This document shows positions 33,165 through 41,631 of a stretch of 64,000 nt of DNA, one piece after another (the first letter of the stretch is position 1; every line of letters starts with the position of its first letter). This DNA comes from Nocardia puris (GTDB lineage Bacteria > Actinomycetota > Actinomycetes > Mycobacteriales > Mycobacteriaceae). The stretch spans positions 1 to 64,000 of the forward strand of contig NZ_QNRE01000015.1 in NCBI RefSeq assembly GCF_003315035.1. The letters run 5' to 3'. Below the pieces are notes generated by a model that ran no database searches, was not told the DNA's origin, and saw only the letters and a program-made list of their open reading frames with translations. The position numbers and the translations under genes are program-made.

Positions 33165-34506
33165 ACGGCGTCGTTGTCGGATGATTCGTGGTGCGTTGAG
33201 CCAGGGCAGCCGCGTACGAACGCCGTTGACCGACTTCTGCTATCCAGCCCTGGGCGGTTACGACATCGAGGCCCAGGAGTGCAGATAGCACTGCGGCAGG
33301 CAAGTGACTCGCGAGGTCCATCAGCGCCGTATTTCGGGCGGTTTGGGCGGAGATTCCCAGGCGTTTGAGGCGGCCGTTCAGGTGGTGGCTGCTCATTGGT
33401 GTGCCCGCGCGCAGACCGGGGAACAACCAGTCGTGATCAGTGACGCGGGCCAGTGCGGCCCTGCCGCGGTAGCGGTTGACGACCAGGTCCAAGGCCAATT
33501 CGTCCAGTGGTGGTGGCAGCTCGATCGGTTCGCTACCCAGAGCCAGGCATACGTGGCGGCCATCGATGCGCTGGCTGATGGCATCGGTGCGCAGCCTGAC
33601 CACGCGCCCGGCGGGCTGGGCGAACAGCAGCAAGAGGAGTCCGGCGAATCGGTCGCATCGATCGATGGTGGTGTCGTGCAGCAACGATCGCACCAGATGC
33701 CACCGGTGATCGTCGGAGATTCCGCTCGGGGGCTGGGGTCGCGGATGGGCCGCTACGACAAGACCGCGGCGGCAGTGGTGTCGTTCGGTCGCCCAGGACA
33801 CGAAGTCGCGGGCGAGGTTGGCCGACCGATCGCGTGCTTGCCATTCGTCGATGTCGTGCTGGGTGAGGTCTTCGAGTCGACCACCGAGTTGGTGAGCGAC
33901 TTCGAGCAGCCCTATTGCGCGGTTGAGCTTGCTGCGTGCGTAGACCGCTTGCGCCTGCGTCAGTGGACGAGTGCCCGATTGTGCGCGGAGTCTGCGCAGC
34001 AGGCGCCAGTTGGTGTAGCTCCGTAGGAGGCGTTGCTCGTCGGAGTCAGCGATCGTGGCGAGGGTTTCATCGAGCTTCTCGGTGAGGGCACACAGGATTT
34101 CGTCGCGCGGTTCGAGCAAGCCTGCGCACACCAGCGCATCACGCAGTGGCCGTAACGCTCGCTGAGCGCGGAACTCGTCGAGGAGTTCGTGGGTTATCGG
34201 GCGGCCGTCTTCGCGTAGCTGTTTGAGGAGCTGGTAGCCGCCCCGATACTCCAGATAGTTCAGAGTGCTGTCGGCATCGGACCGGACCAGCGCGGTGAAC
34301 ACCGGTTCGAGCCGATCGATGATTCCGCTGTCGTCGCCGAGCAAAGTGTGTAAGTGCGCGATACAGACGCAGCGTTGACAGTTGCCGAAGCGGTACAGAC
34401 GCTCCACGTGGCCACATCCCTGGCAAGCTTTGAACGATTCGGGATGTTTGCGGTAGCAGACCGCGCAGCGTGGGCCATCGGACAGCGTTACGCACACGCG
34501 CAGCAT
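33139..34506 (-). CDS. Tyrosine-recombinase-like protein with zinc-finger N-terminus
   Basis: 455 residues. The N-terminus carries paired CxxC motifs (CAVCYRKHPESFKACQGCG and GNCQRC). The C-terminal 200 residues resemble the tyrosine-recombinase core: FAGLLLLLFAQPAGRVVRLR (first Arg box), HDWLFPGLRAG, TARNTALMDLASHLPAAVLS (second Arg box) and a terminal Tyr in RRSYAAAL. The His of the second box and the LGH motif are altered (LLGL), so activity is doubtful. Similar proteins accompany actinobacterial mobile elements in sets. ATG 34506 is chosen; further upstream the frame enters a tandem repeat. Overlaps the convergent esterase gene end. Confidence 0.68.
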   Translation of the reverse strand: MLRVCVTLSDGPRCAVCYRKHPESFKACQGCGHVERLYRFGNCQRCVCIAHLHTLLGDDSGIIDRLEPVFTALVRSDADSTLNYLEYRGGYQLLKQLREDGRPITHELLDEFRAQRALRPLRDALVCAGLLEPRDEILCALTEKLDETLATIADSDEQRLLRSYTNWRLLRRLRAQSGTRPLTQAQAVYARSKLNRAIGLLEVAHQLGGRLEDLTQHDIDEWQARDRSANLARDFVSWATERHHCRRGLVVAAHPRPQPPSGISDDHRWHLVRSLLHDTTIDRCDRFAGLLLLLFAQPAGRVVRLRTDAISQRIDGRHVCLALGSEPIELPPPLDELALDLVVNRYRGRAALARVTDHDWLFPGLRAGTPMSSHHLNGRLKRLGISAQTARNTALMDLASHLPAAVLSALLGLDVVTAQGWIAEVGQRRSYAAALAQRTTNHPTTTPFTSEGSHR

Positions 34507-34520
34507 TCGGTGACAACCGC

Positions 34521-34644
34521 TGACGGGACCCCGGTAGTCGGTCCACCGCGTGTGAGAGCCGGTTATCGGTGGATGCAGGTTGTGACGGGACCCCGGTAGT
34601 CGGTCCACCGCGTGTGAGAGCCGGTTATCGGTGGATGCAGGTTG
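34521..34644. repeat. Exact 62-bp tandem duplication
   Basis: Two identical 62-base copies, 34521-34582 and 34583-34644, each beginning TGACGGGACCCCGGTAG and ending ATGCAGGTTG. They lie directly upstream of the recombinase start and 35 bases from the left end of the IS3 element. Only two copies, without unique spacers, so this is not a CRISPR. Confidence 0.95.
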
Positions 34645-34799
34645 CAGCGTATCCGGCTGGGGTGTTGTAGCCCAGGGCGTGAGGTTCCCCCGCTTTCTCG
34701 GAGGGCTCTGACTAGGCCCGGTCGTGGAGTCCGGGCGGCGGTGCCGGACGGGCTTCGAGACCTGGCCTGTGGTCCGATAGGGGCCGGAAGGAGTCATTC

Positions 34800-35105
34800 G
34801 TGGCAGCACCGAAGAAGTACCCCGATGAGTTGAAGGCGCGGGCGGTTCGCCTGTATCGGGAGTCGGACCCGAAGCCGACGATCCGCAAGCTCGCCGAGCA
34901 ACTCGGGGTGCATCACGAGGCGTTGCGGAACTGGATCCGCCAAGCCGAGGCCGACGCCGGCGAACGTGAGGATCGGCCGACGACCGACATGCTCGCCGAG
35001 AACCGCGCGTTGAAGAAACGGGTCGCCGAGTTGGAGCGGGTCAACGAGATATTGCGTTCTGCGAGTGCGTATTTCGCCTCGGAGCTCGGCCCGACCCGGC
35101 GGTGA
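34800..35105 (+). CDS. IS3 OrfA (helix-turn-helix protein)
   Basis: 101 residues. An HTH_Tnp_1 domain (PDELKARAVRLYRES, TIRKLAEQLGVHHEALRNWI) recognises the element ends, followed by a leucine-zipper-like helix (LAENRALKKRVAELERVNEI) for oligomerisation. Upstream GGAAGGAG fits GTG 34800. The stop overlaps the orfB start in the sequence GTGATCATG, so OrfAB could arise by frameshifting or re-initiation. Confidence 0.95.
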   Translation: MAAPKKYPDELKARAVRLYRESDPKPTIRKLAEQLGVHHEALRNWIRQAEADAGEREDRPTTDMLAENRALKKRVAELERVNEILRSASAYFASELGPTRR

Positions 35106-35995
35106 TCATGCGGTTCATCGAACAGAACAGCCAACACCCGGTCGAGCTCCTACTACGGGTCCTGGGCATCGCGTCCTCGACCTACTACGAGTGGCGCAAA
35201 CGCGCCGCGCAGCCCTCGGATCGCCATGTCGAGGACGAGAAGCTGCTGGCCGAGATCGTCGACATTCACACCAGCTCCGGCGGCACGTACGGATCACCGA
35301 GAGTGCATGCGATGTTGCGGCGCAGAGGAATTCGCGTCGGCCGCAAACGGGTGGAACGGCTGATGCGGGCCTCGCGGTTGCAGGGCGCGTTCTTGCGCAA
35401 GAAATGGCGACTCAGCTCGACCCGGCAGGATCCGCGAGCCAGACCTGCGCCGGATCTGGTCGAACGCGACTTCACCGCCGACGCACCGAACCGGTTGTGG
35501 GTCGCCGATGCCACCCGCATCCCGTGCGGTCAGGGCGCGTTCTGGCTGGCGGCGGTGCGGGACGCGTTCTCCAACCGGATCGTCGGATGGAAAACCTCCG
35601 ATCGCTGCGATACCGAGCTGGTGCTCGGTGCGATGGAATACGCGGTCTGGAGCCGGGAGATCCGCGACGGACAGCTGATACATCACAGCGACCGCGGCTC
35701 GACCTACACAGCCATCCGATTCGCAAACAGGCTGGCGGACAACGGGATAGCGCAGTCGATGGGGTCGGTCGGTGACAGCTATGACAACGCGTTGATGGAG
35801 AACTTCTTCTCCACTCTCAAGACCGAGCTGGTCTATCGGCGGAGCTGGCGTACCCGAGATGAGGCCGAGAACGCCTTGTTTGCCTACATCGACGGCTGGT
35901 ACAACTCCCAGCGCATCCAGAAGAGGCTCGGCTGGCGATCACCGGATGAGTTCGAAGCCGGTTACGATTCACAGGTTCCAGCCGGAACCAGATAA
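35102..35995 (+). CDS. IS3 OrfB DDE transposase
   Basis: 297 residues. An HTH_21 helical part (IASSTYYEWRKR, YGSPRVHAMLRRRGIRVGRK) precedes an rve integrase core with the catalytic triad D (LWVADATRI), D (HHSDRGSTYT) and E (DNALMENFFSTLKTEL). The C-terminal QRIQKRLGWRSPDEFEA is standard. Length is normal and the frame is intact, so the element may be active. Confidence 0.95.
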   Translation: MIMRFIEQNSQHPVELLLRVLGIASSTYYEWRKRAAQPSDRHVEDEKLLAEIVDIHTSSGGTYGSPRVHAMLRRRGIRVGRKRVERLMRASRLQGAFLRKKWRLSSTRQDPRARPAPDLVERDFTADAPNRLWVADATRIPCGQGAFWLAAVRDAFSNRIVGWKTSDRCDTELVLGAMEYAVWSREIRDGQLIHHSDRGSTYTAIRFANRLADNGIAQSMGSVGDSYDNALMENFFSTLKTELVYRRSWRTRDEAENALFAYIDGWYNSQRIQKRLGWRSPDEFEAGYDSQVPAGTR

Positions 35996-36025
35996 TCCGC
36001 TCTCCGGATTAGCGGGGGAACCTCA

Positions 36026-37033
36026 AGTCCACCAATCCAGCTGCTGCTGGTAGACCTGCGGTGGTGTCAACTGCCGTTGCCAGCGGGTGTAGTCGCCGGG
36101 GCTCGGCGGGGGTGGCCCGATCTCGTCGGGGGCGCGGTAGGCCAGGGCCAGCTCACGCAGCAGCGCGCGCCACGAGCGGGTGTCGCACACCAGCTCGTCG
36201 GCGACCAGGACCAGCAACAGGACCGGGCCGGCGCCGACCAGTGTCCACTGAGCCAGCGGCGCACCGCCGGTGTGGTCGAAGCGCGAACCCGCGAGCGCGT
36301 CGAGCGCGCGGCGGCGGGCGTCACCGGGCCCGGTCACCGGGGTCGGGTCGACATCGAGCACGGGCCGGGGGTGGATCAGTTGCTGCTAGCCCGCCGGGGT
36401 GTGCCGGATTCCGGTGCGCAGCGCGGGATGTCGCTGCCCGATGAGCGCCAACGCGGTCAGCAGCCGGGCGGGGTCGGCGCCGGTGAGCACCACCGCGTGG
36501 GCGTGGCGGCGGTGCGTCGCCGGGCCGGTGCGCGCCGCCAGTTCCAGGCGGGCTCGCTGCTGGAACGACACCGGATGTGCCCCCGGTGCGCGGGTAGCGG
36601 GGTCGGCGCTGACCGTCGGGACCGGCTGGGCAGCCAAGACGGCCGCCGCATCCCCGATCCGGGGATGGGTCACCAGCAGATCCGGCGGTGCCCCGTACGC
36701 GCGCAGGACCGCGAGCACCGCGGCCGAATCGGTGCCGGTCCCACCGAGGCGCACGAAATCGGTCCCGCCACCGATCCCCGAGGCCGCGACACCCACCACC
36801 TCGGCCACCGCACGACACAACGCCGGCACCACCATCCCGGCCCGCGCTTCGCGCGCGCGGGCATGCCGGGTGAGGGTGCGCACGCTCGACCGCGCACTGG
36901 ATCCCCGAAGACCTTGCCCGCGTGCGCCTTCCGACGACCCGATCGTGGCGCTGCCGGCTGTCGCCGGGTCGGTGGTGGTGCGTCCTGTCGTGCGGCCTCG
37001 GGCCATAGGTGAAGTGGGTGTCGTGTCCTGCAT
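36026..37033 (-). pseudogene. NRPS fragment: carrier protein plus condensation domain
   Basis: From ATG 37033 the protein has a low-complexity start, then a carrier-protein-like domain (ALCRAVAEVVGV, FVRLGGTGTDSAAVLAV with a candidate phosphopantetheine serine), then a condensation domain (VSFQQRARLELA, LLTALALIGQRHPALRTGIR). An in-frame TAG at 36386-36388 interrupts it, after which the same frame continues (VLDVDPTP, LAQWTLVGAGPVLLLVLVAD, SPGDYTRWQ). The condensation active site HHxxxDG reads ADELVCD, so the catalytic histidines are lost. The IS3 element cuts the gene at 36026. It starts four bases after the acyl-CoA dehydrogenase stop. Confidence 0.7.
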
Positions 37034-37037
37034 TCGC

Positions 37038-37589
37038 TCAGCCCTCCTTGAGGTAGTTCTCTTTGAAGATGTCCGCACCGGGCAGGGGCTTGACAGCGAA
37101 GGCGGCGACCAGGGTGGGCAGGTGTTCGGCGAGCACTTCGCGGTGGGCGTGGCGCTGGTCCTGGAAAGCGTCGAGCTCGGCGAGGGTCAGGTCCCTGTTG
37201 CGCTGGTACCACGTGCCGTGCTTGTCGATCGCGGCGCAGGTGTGTTCGCCGAGCAGCGCGGTGAGCAGTTCGCGCCCGCGGGGATCGAGGGTCAGGCTGC
37301 GATCGGCGGCCAGGCAGGCGGCCGCGATCCGTGTCGCCGCCGCCTCGGAGCGTGCGATGGCGGCGCCGTCGAATCCCTTGACATCGAGCCGTTTCCAGTC
37401 CGACTGGGCGATCGCGTCGCTCACGCCGCGTTCCCGGACTGCCAGCGCGACGCTGCCCGGCCAGGCTCCCGCGGTTCCGGGCAGCCACACCTGTGCTGTG
37501 TCGTGGCGCCCCGCCGCGAACTGGAGCAGATCGTTGGCGCCTTCGGCGGTCCGGATGGCGCGCGCGGCGCCGACCCAGTCCGGGATCCG
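37038..37589 (-). pseudogene. Acyl-CoA dehydrogenase-like gene, 3' part
   Basis: The frame starts inside the protein without an initiator (IPDWVGAARAIRTAEGANDL, LLQFAAGRHDTAQVWLPG) and runs to a normal end (PGADIFKENYLKEG). RTAEGANDLL is the C-terminal flavin-side motif of acyl-CoA dehydrogenases and oxidases (ITAEGDN type). The missing 5' part lies 19.6 kb away at 57167-58383. Joining the two through ATCCG gives the continuous reading ANRI-PDWVGAARAI. The transposon is thus inserted in this gene. Confidence 0.9.
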
Positions 37590-37645
37590 TGAGACTCGTC
37601 ATCAGGATGTCAGTAGCAATTCGTCATGGCAATGTCAGTGATTCC
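37590..37645. repeat. Transposon left end with transposase-binding repeats
   Basis: TGAGACTCG is followed by two direct repeats, CGTCATCAGGATGTCAGTA (37597-37615) and CGTCATGGCAATGTCAGTG (37622-37640), offset by 25 bases. Multiple spaced repeats at the ends are typical binding sites of TnsB/TniA-type transposases. Confidence 0.85.
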
Positions 37646-37748
37646 GGGTTTCTTACCTGCGGGTACGTGGTCGAATGCTGGGCAGTGTTCTGACGGTGGT
37701 GCCTGACCGGGTTGTGGTGCGGGCCAAGGTTTCCGGAGGGCCGTTCAG

Positions 37749-39308
37749 GTGGTCGACGCGGCGGGTCGTGCTCTGCGGCGGGCAGCGGTGGATCGGTTGG
37801 CGGTGCTGGATCAGTATGGGGATCTGACCAGCGAGCATGTGCGGTTGACGGCGCAGACGCTGGGTGTGGCGGAGCGGACGGTGTGGCGGTGGGTGGCCGC
37901 GCGCCGGGCGGCGACGCCGATGGTGCACGAGCGGGAGCGTTTCCGGCTCGATCAGCAGTTGCGGATCCGGTTGGCGTATTGGCGCGGTAACGCCTCGGCG
38001 CTGCATCGGGAGCTGAGGGAGCAGGAGCGTAACGGTGGCCCGCCGGCCCCGAGTTTGTCGACGTTGCATCGCGCGATCCGCCTGGATGTGTCCCCTGGTG
38101 ATCGGGCGGGGTTGCGGGCCGGGGAGCGGGAGCGTCGGCGCTTCGATGTGTTCTTGAAGCGGCCGTCGACCTACCGCAATGCCGAGTGGGAGGCCGATCA
38201 TGTCGAGGCCGCAGTGGAGGTCGATGTGGGTGATCGTCTGGTCAAGCCGTGGGTGACGTGGTTCGTGGACCGGCAGCATTGCGTGATCATGGGGGCGGCG
38301 GTGACGCCGAGGTATCCGAATCGGGAGGCGATTCTGGCGGCGTTGCGGGCTTCGATTCTGCGCACGCCGCCGTACGGCCCGGCGGGTGGGTTGCCGACGC
38401 TGGTCCGTATCGACCAGGGCAAGGATTTTCTGTCAGGCACCGTGCAGGAGGCGTTGGGTGCGTTCGCGGTGCGGGTGGTGGATCTGCCGGGCTACACCCC
38501 GCATTTGAAGGGGGCGGTGGAGACGATCAACGGCGCGGTCGAGGACATGCTGGTGTCGGGAATGCCCCGCTATACCCATGCTCAGACCGGTATCAGCGGC
38601 GCGGTGATCGATCCCGACGCCCCTGCGTTGCCGTTCGAGGTGTTCGTCGCCGACCTGCTGGGGTGGATCGATGAGTGGAACACCAGCACCGATCATGACG
38701 TCGACCGTTTGGACGGGTTGTCGCCGCTTCAGTCGTGGCTGGCGGATCCGACTCCGCTGCACGAGGTGGAGCCGCAGATGCTGTGGATGTTCACTCTCGC
38801 CGACGACCGCGCCCACCGCAAGATCACCACGAAGGGCATAGCCCGTGGCCGTGGCCGCCACTATGTGGCCGAGTGGATGGTGGGCATGGTCGGCACCACG
38901 GTGCGGGTGCGGTACATGCCCAATCACGACCAGGAGATCGAGGTGTTCGACGCCAAATCCGGTGTGCATCTGGGGACGGCCGTGCTGTCGGATCAGGCGT
39001 CGCCGGAGATGATCGGTCGGGTGCGCCGGGCCCGTGACCGCAAGGCGCGGCGTTTGCGGTCGGATCTGGCGGCGGCGGAGAAGGCGCGGCGTGCCCGCTA
39101 TGCGGCGGTGACCTCTCCGGAGCCGGCCACACGGTTGGAGGCGATGACGGTCGCCGAGGCCGAACACGAGATCGGTGAGTATTTCGAGGCCGAGTTGGCG
39201 CAGATGTCGCGGCCGTTTCTGGTGCCGTTGTCGGCGCCGCCGCCGGATTGGGTGTCCCCGGTCGATCTGGACGCACCCGATGCGACGCGGAAGACGTCGA
39301 AGCCATGA
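37749..39308 (+). CDS. TniA/TnsB-like DDE transposase
   Basis: 519 residues. An N-terminal helix-turn-helix (LTAQTLGVAERTVWRWVAAR) and a second DNA-binding region precede the rve integrase core with triad D150 (WEADHVEA), D222 (VRIDQGKDFLS) and E258 (HLKGAVETINGAVEDM), the D-x35-E spacing expected. A Mu-transposase C-terminal beta domain (IARGRGRHYVAEWM, VRVRYMPNHDQEIEVFD) and a charged tail that could contact the ATPase follow. GTG start. It overlaps the next gene by four bases. Confidence 0.93.
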   Translation: MVDAAGRALRRAAVDRLAVLDQYGDLTSEHVRLTAQTLGVAERTVWRWVAARRAATPMVHERERFRLDQQLRIRLAYWRGNASALHRELREQERNGGPPAPSLSTLHRAIRLDVSPGDRAGLRAGERERRRFDVFLKRPSTYRNAEWEADHVEAAVEVDVGDRLVKPWVTWFVDRQHCVIMGAAVTPRYPNREAILAALRASILRTPPYGPAGGLPTLVRIDQGKDFLSGTVQEALGAFAVRVVDLPGYTPHLKGAVETINGAVEDMLVSGMPRYTHAQTGISGAVIDPDAPALPFEVFVADLLGWIDEWNTSTDHDVDRLDGLSPLQSWLADPTPLHEVEPQMLWMFTLADDRAHRKITTKGIARGRGRHYVAEWMVGMVGTTVRVRYMPNHDQEIEVFDAKSGVHLGTAVLSDQASPEMIGRVRRARDRKARRLRSDLAAAEKARRARYAAVTSPEPATRLEAMTVAEAEHEIGEYFEAELAQMSRPFLVPLSAPPPDWVSPVDLDAPDATRKTSKP

Positions 39309-40084
39309 CGCCGGAATGGGTTCCGGATCCGGTGGACGCGCGGGCCGATCACTATCTGGGGTTGGTGGGGGCGCGGGTGGTCGCGACGGATGCGTTGATG
39401 ATGGTGCACGACAATCTCGCCGATGTGATGGCGGCGAAGGCGATGATGTGCGTGCACGGTGACGCCGGTCTGGGCAAGACGCTGTCGGTGAACACGTCGC
39501 TGCGCCGGCTGGCGCCGGGGTTGGTGTGCCGGGTGCAGTTCCGGGCGCGCCCGACTCCGCGCGATATCCGGTACACGCTGTTCGAGGCGCTGGGGGTCGG
39601 CGGGACACCGCCGAAGAAGCCGATCGAGTTCGATTCGGTGCTCAAAGATGTTCTGGCCGAACGGTTCCGGATTCTGGTCTGTGATGAGGCGCAGTGGCTT
39701 TCGCGGGAGTGTTTCGAGTATTGGCGGCATCTGTGGGATGACCGGCGCACCGATATCGCGATCGTGTTCGTCGGCGGCGGGGACTGCTATGAGGTGCTGC
39801 GCCGCGAACCGATGCTGAGTTCGAGAGTGTATGTGTGGCAGGAGTTCCGGCGCATGCCCGTCGAGCAGGTCTTGCGGGTCATTCCCGCCTACCATCCGAT
39901 CTGGGAGCACGCGGATCCGGAGGTGATCGCGTTCGCCGATTCCCATGCCGGACACGGCAATTTCCGGTCCTGGGCCAAGATCACCGCGCACGCGGCGGCC
40001 ACTCTGTCCAAGACCGGCCGCGAGGTGGTCGACCGTGACGTGCTCGGGTACGTGTTCTCCAAGATCAGCGGACGGTCGCGGTGA
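39305..40084 (+). CDS. TniB/TnsC-like AAA+ ATPase
   Basis: 259 residues. Walker A GDAGLGKTLSVNT, Walker B RILVCDEAQWL, and a sensor segment IAIVFVGGGD with downstream arginine (MLSSRVYVWQEF) define an AAA+ regulator that selects target DNA and activates the transposase. The size matches TniB (about 300) rather than the larger TnsC. ATG 39305 lies in the ATGA overlap with the transposase. The following gene also overlaps by four bases, so all four proteins are produced together. Confidence 0.92.
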   Translation: MTPEWVPDPVDARADHYLGLVGARVVATDALMMVHDNLADVMAAKAMMCVHGDAGLGKTLSVNTSLRRLAPGLVCRVQFRARPTPRDIRYTLFEALGVGGTPPKKPIEFDSVLKDVLAERFRILVCDEAQWLSRECFEYWRHLWDDRRTDIAIVFVGGGDCYEVLRREPMLSSRVYVWQEFRRMPVEQVLRVIPAYHPIWEHADPEVIAFADSHAGHGNFRSWAKITAHAAATLSKTGREVVDRDVLGYVFSKISGRSR

Positions 40085-41631
40085 CCGGCCCCGGCGAGTG
40101 GGGCGATGACGGCCTCGCCGAGGGCGTGGACCGGCCGGTGCCGCCGGTGACGCTGTTGTTCGACGCCGCCGACGATGCGGCGGTGACGCGGGCGTTGCTC
40201 GATGCCGGTGACCCGGCGACGGGTGCGATCACCGTCCATCCGACCCCGGGTGCTGCGGGCAGTGACGGGGTGGCGCACGCGGTGCTGGTGGCGTTGGGAT
40301 GTTCGCCGCGGCGGTTGTCCGAGCAGCGGGTGTCCGGTGCCGAAACAGCCTGGCAGGCGGCGACGGCGTGGGTGGTGGCGCTCGAGATCGAGCAGGTGAT
40401 CGTGCTGCGCGCGCATCGGCTGGCCGCCTCAGCGATCGAACGGCTGCTGGTTTTGCGCCGCTACACCGGGGTGCGGCTGGTGTTGGTCTGCCACGGTTGT
40501 GCTCCCACCGTGGTGGGCGAGATCCTGCCGCCGCAGGTGGCACATCGGGTCATCACCGACGTCGGCGATGCGCTGAGCGGTGTGGCGGTGCGCGCGGAGA
40601 GCGCGCCGATCGCGTTCGAGGCGGTGTTGCCGCCGGTGCCCGATGCGGATGTGACGTCGTTTCGCGCCGACTGCTTCCGGAGTCTGTCGGCGGCCGATTT
40701 TGCGCGCGTGGATGCGGTCTACCGGCGTGGGATGGCCGCGGCGTGCCGGTGGATGGCGACGGTGCCGATCGGCGAGACGCCGACCGGGTTGGAGTTGCCG
40801 CAGCATCTGCGGTCGCTGTTCCCGGTCGGGCTGAGCCCGAGGGAGATGGCCGACGGTGCGGCGCTGCTGGCCAGCCGCTACACCCCGCACGAGCTGCGGA
40901 CTCTGGCGGCCGGGCTGCTGTGCGTGGCCGCGCCGCGCGTGGACGTGCGGCTTCCCGCGCGGTTCGGCGACCACGCTGTGGTGCAGCGGTTTCTGGCGGA
41001 GTTGGTGATCGAGAGCCCCAGCCGTCGGCACACGCTCACCCTGGTGCGCGGCGCGCAGGCCGGATGCCTGTTGCACGGGCTGCTGCTCGAGACCCCGCCG
41101 TCGTTGTTCATCGGCACCGGCCCGGGGTTGAGCACCGTCGCGGTCACCGGGGAGGTGGTGGCGGCGATCCTCGCCGGGACGGCCAGCCCGGTCCATGCCG
41201 CGGCCGTGGCGACCGCCTTGTTCACCGCGTTCCCCTCCCCGACGCTGAACGTGATCCCGATCAGCGCCTTGTCCGCCGATGCGGCGGTGCTCACCGTGCC
41301 CGCCGGCGGTTCCCGGCCGCCCTCGCGGGACCGGCTGCCGCGCCGGACCTGCGTCGTGGCGGTGCCCGCGCCGGCGCGGCCGCTGTTGCACGCGGCCCGG
41401 GTGTTCGCCCGGCTGCGCGGCACGCCCACCGATCGGGCGTTGCTCGGCGGTGGCGTCGGGTTGTTGTCGCGGCATCTGCACCCGGTCGCCGAGGCCTGCG
41501 GCATCTCGCTGCCGGTGACCTCGTCCGCCGATTCGTCCTGGCACACCCAGGTGGTGGCGTGGTGGGTCGGGGCCAACCTGCACCACCGCGGCGACTGGAC
41601 CGTCCGCGACCCCACCCAGGGGTCGCGATGA
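40081..41631 (+). CDS. Unrecognised third transposition-module protein
   Basis: 516 residues with no family I can name. The N-terminal 180 residues have a P-loop-like alternation of strands without a Walker motif (VTLLFDAADDAAVTRALL, GAITVHPTP, VIVLRAHRLAASAIERLL, VRLVLVCHGCAP), suggesting a dead ATPase domain. The remainder is helical (LPQHLRSLFPVGLSPREMAD, HTLTLVRGAQAGCLLHGLLL, ARVFARLRGTPTDRAL). No TniQ-type zinc finger is present. A relic of a homologue is found at 16317-16556, so this gene is a fixed part of a transposon family. It may take the target-selection role of TniQ; that is inference. Confidence 0.85.
   Translation: MTGPGEWGDDGLAEGVDRPVPPVTLLFDAADDAAVTRALLDAGDPATGAITVHPTPGAAGSDGVAHAVLVALGCSPRRLSEQRVSGAETAWQAATAWVVALEIEQVIVLRAHRLAASAIERLLVLRRYTGVRLVLVCHGCAPTVVGEILPPQVAHRVITDVGDALSGVAVRAESAPIAFEAVLPPVPDADVTSFRADCFRSLSAADFARVDAVYRRGMAAACRWMATVPIGETPTGLELPQHLRSLFPVGLSPREMADGAALLASRYTPHELRTLAAGLLCVAAPRVDVRLPARFGDHAVVQRFLAELVIESPSRRHTLTLVRGAQAGCLLHGLLLETPPSLFIGTGPGLSTVAVTGEVVAAILAGTASPVHAAAVATALFTAFPSPTLNVIPISALSADAAVLTVPAGGSRPPSRDRLPRRTCVVAVPAPARPLLHAARVFARLRGTPTDRALLGGGVGLLSRHLHPVAEACGISLPVTSSADSSWHTQVVAWWVGANLHHRGDWTVRDPTQGSR

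Larger units (their letters stand above)
34680..36025 (+). mobile_element. IS3-family insertion sequence
   Basis: A 1,346-bp element with perfect 15-bp terminal inverted repeats, TGAGGTTCCCCCGCT (34680-34694) and its reverse complement at 36011-36025. It encodes overlapping orfA and orfB. The ends show the TG...CA rule. No target duplication is evident between the flanks (GCG and AGT), so one flank may have been deleted or rearranged. It truncates an NRPS gene on its right side. Confidence 0.93.

Noticed and set aside
33139..34506. Tyrosine-recombinase-like gene as the integrase of the large transposon
   Set aside because: It lies outside the ends at 37590 and 57166 and beyond the IS3 element; the transposon has its own DDE transposase.
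34521..34644. Possible CRISPR array
   Set aside because: Only two 62-bp units directly joined without spacers; it is a tandem duplication.
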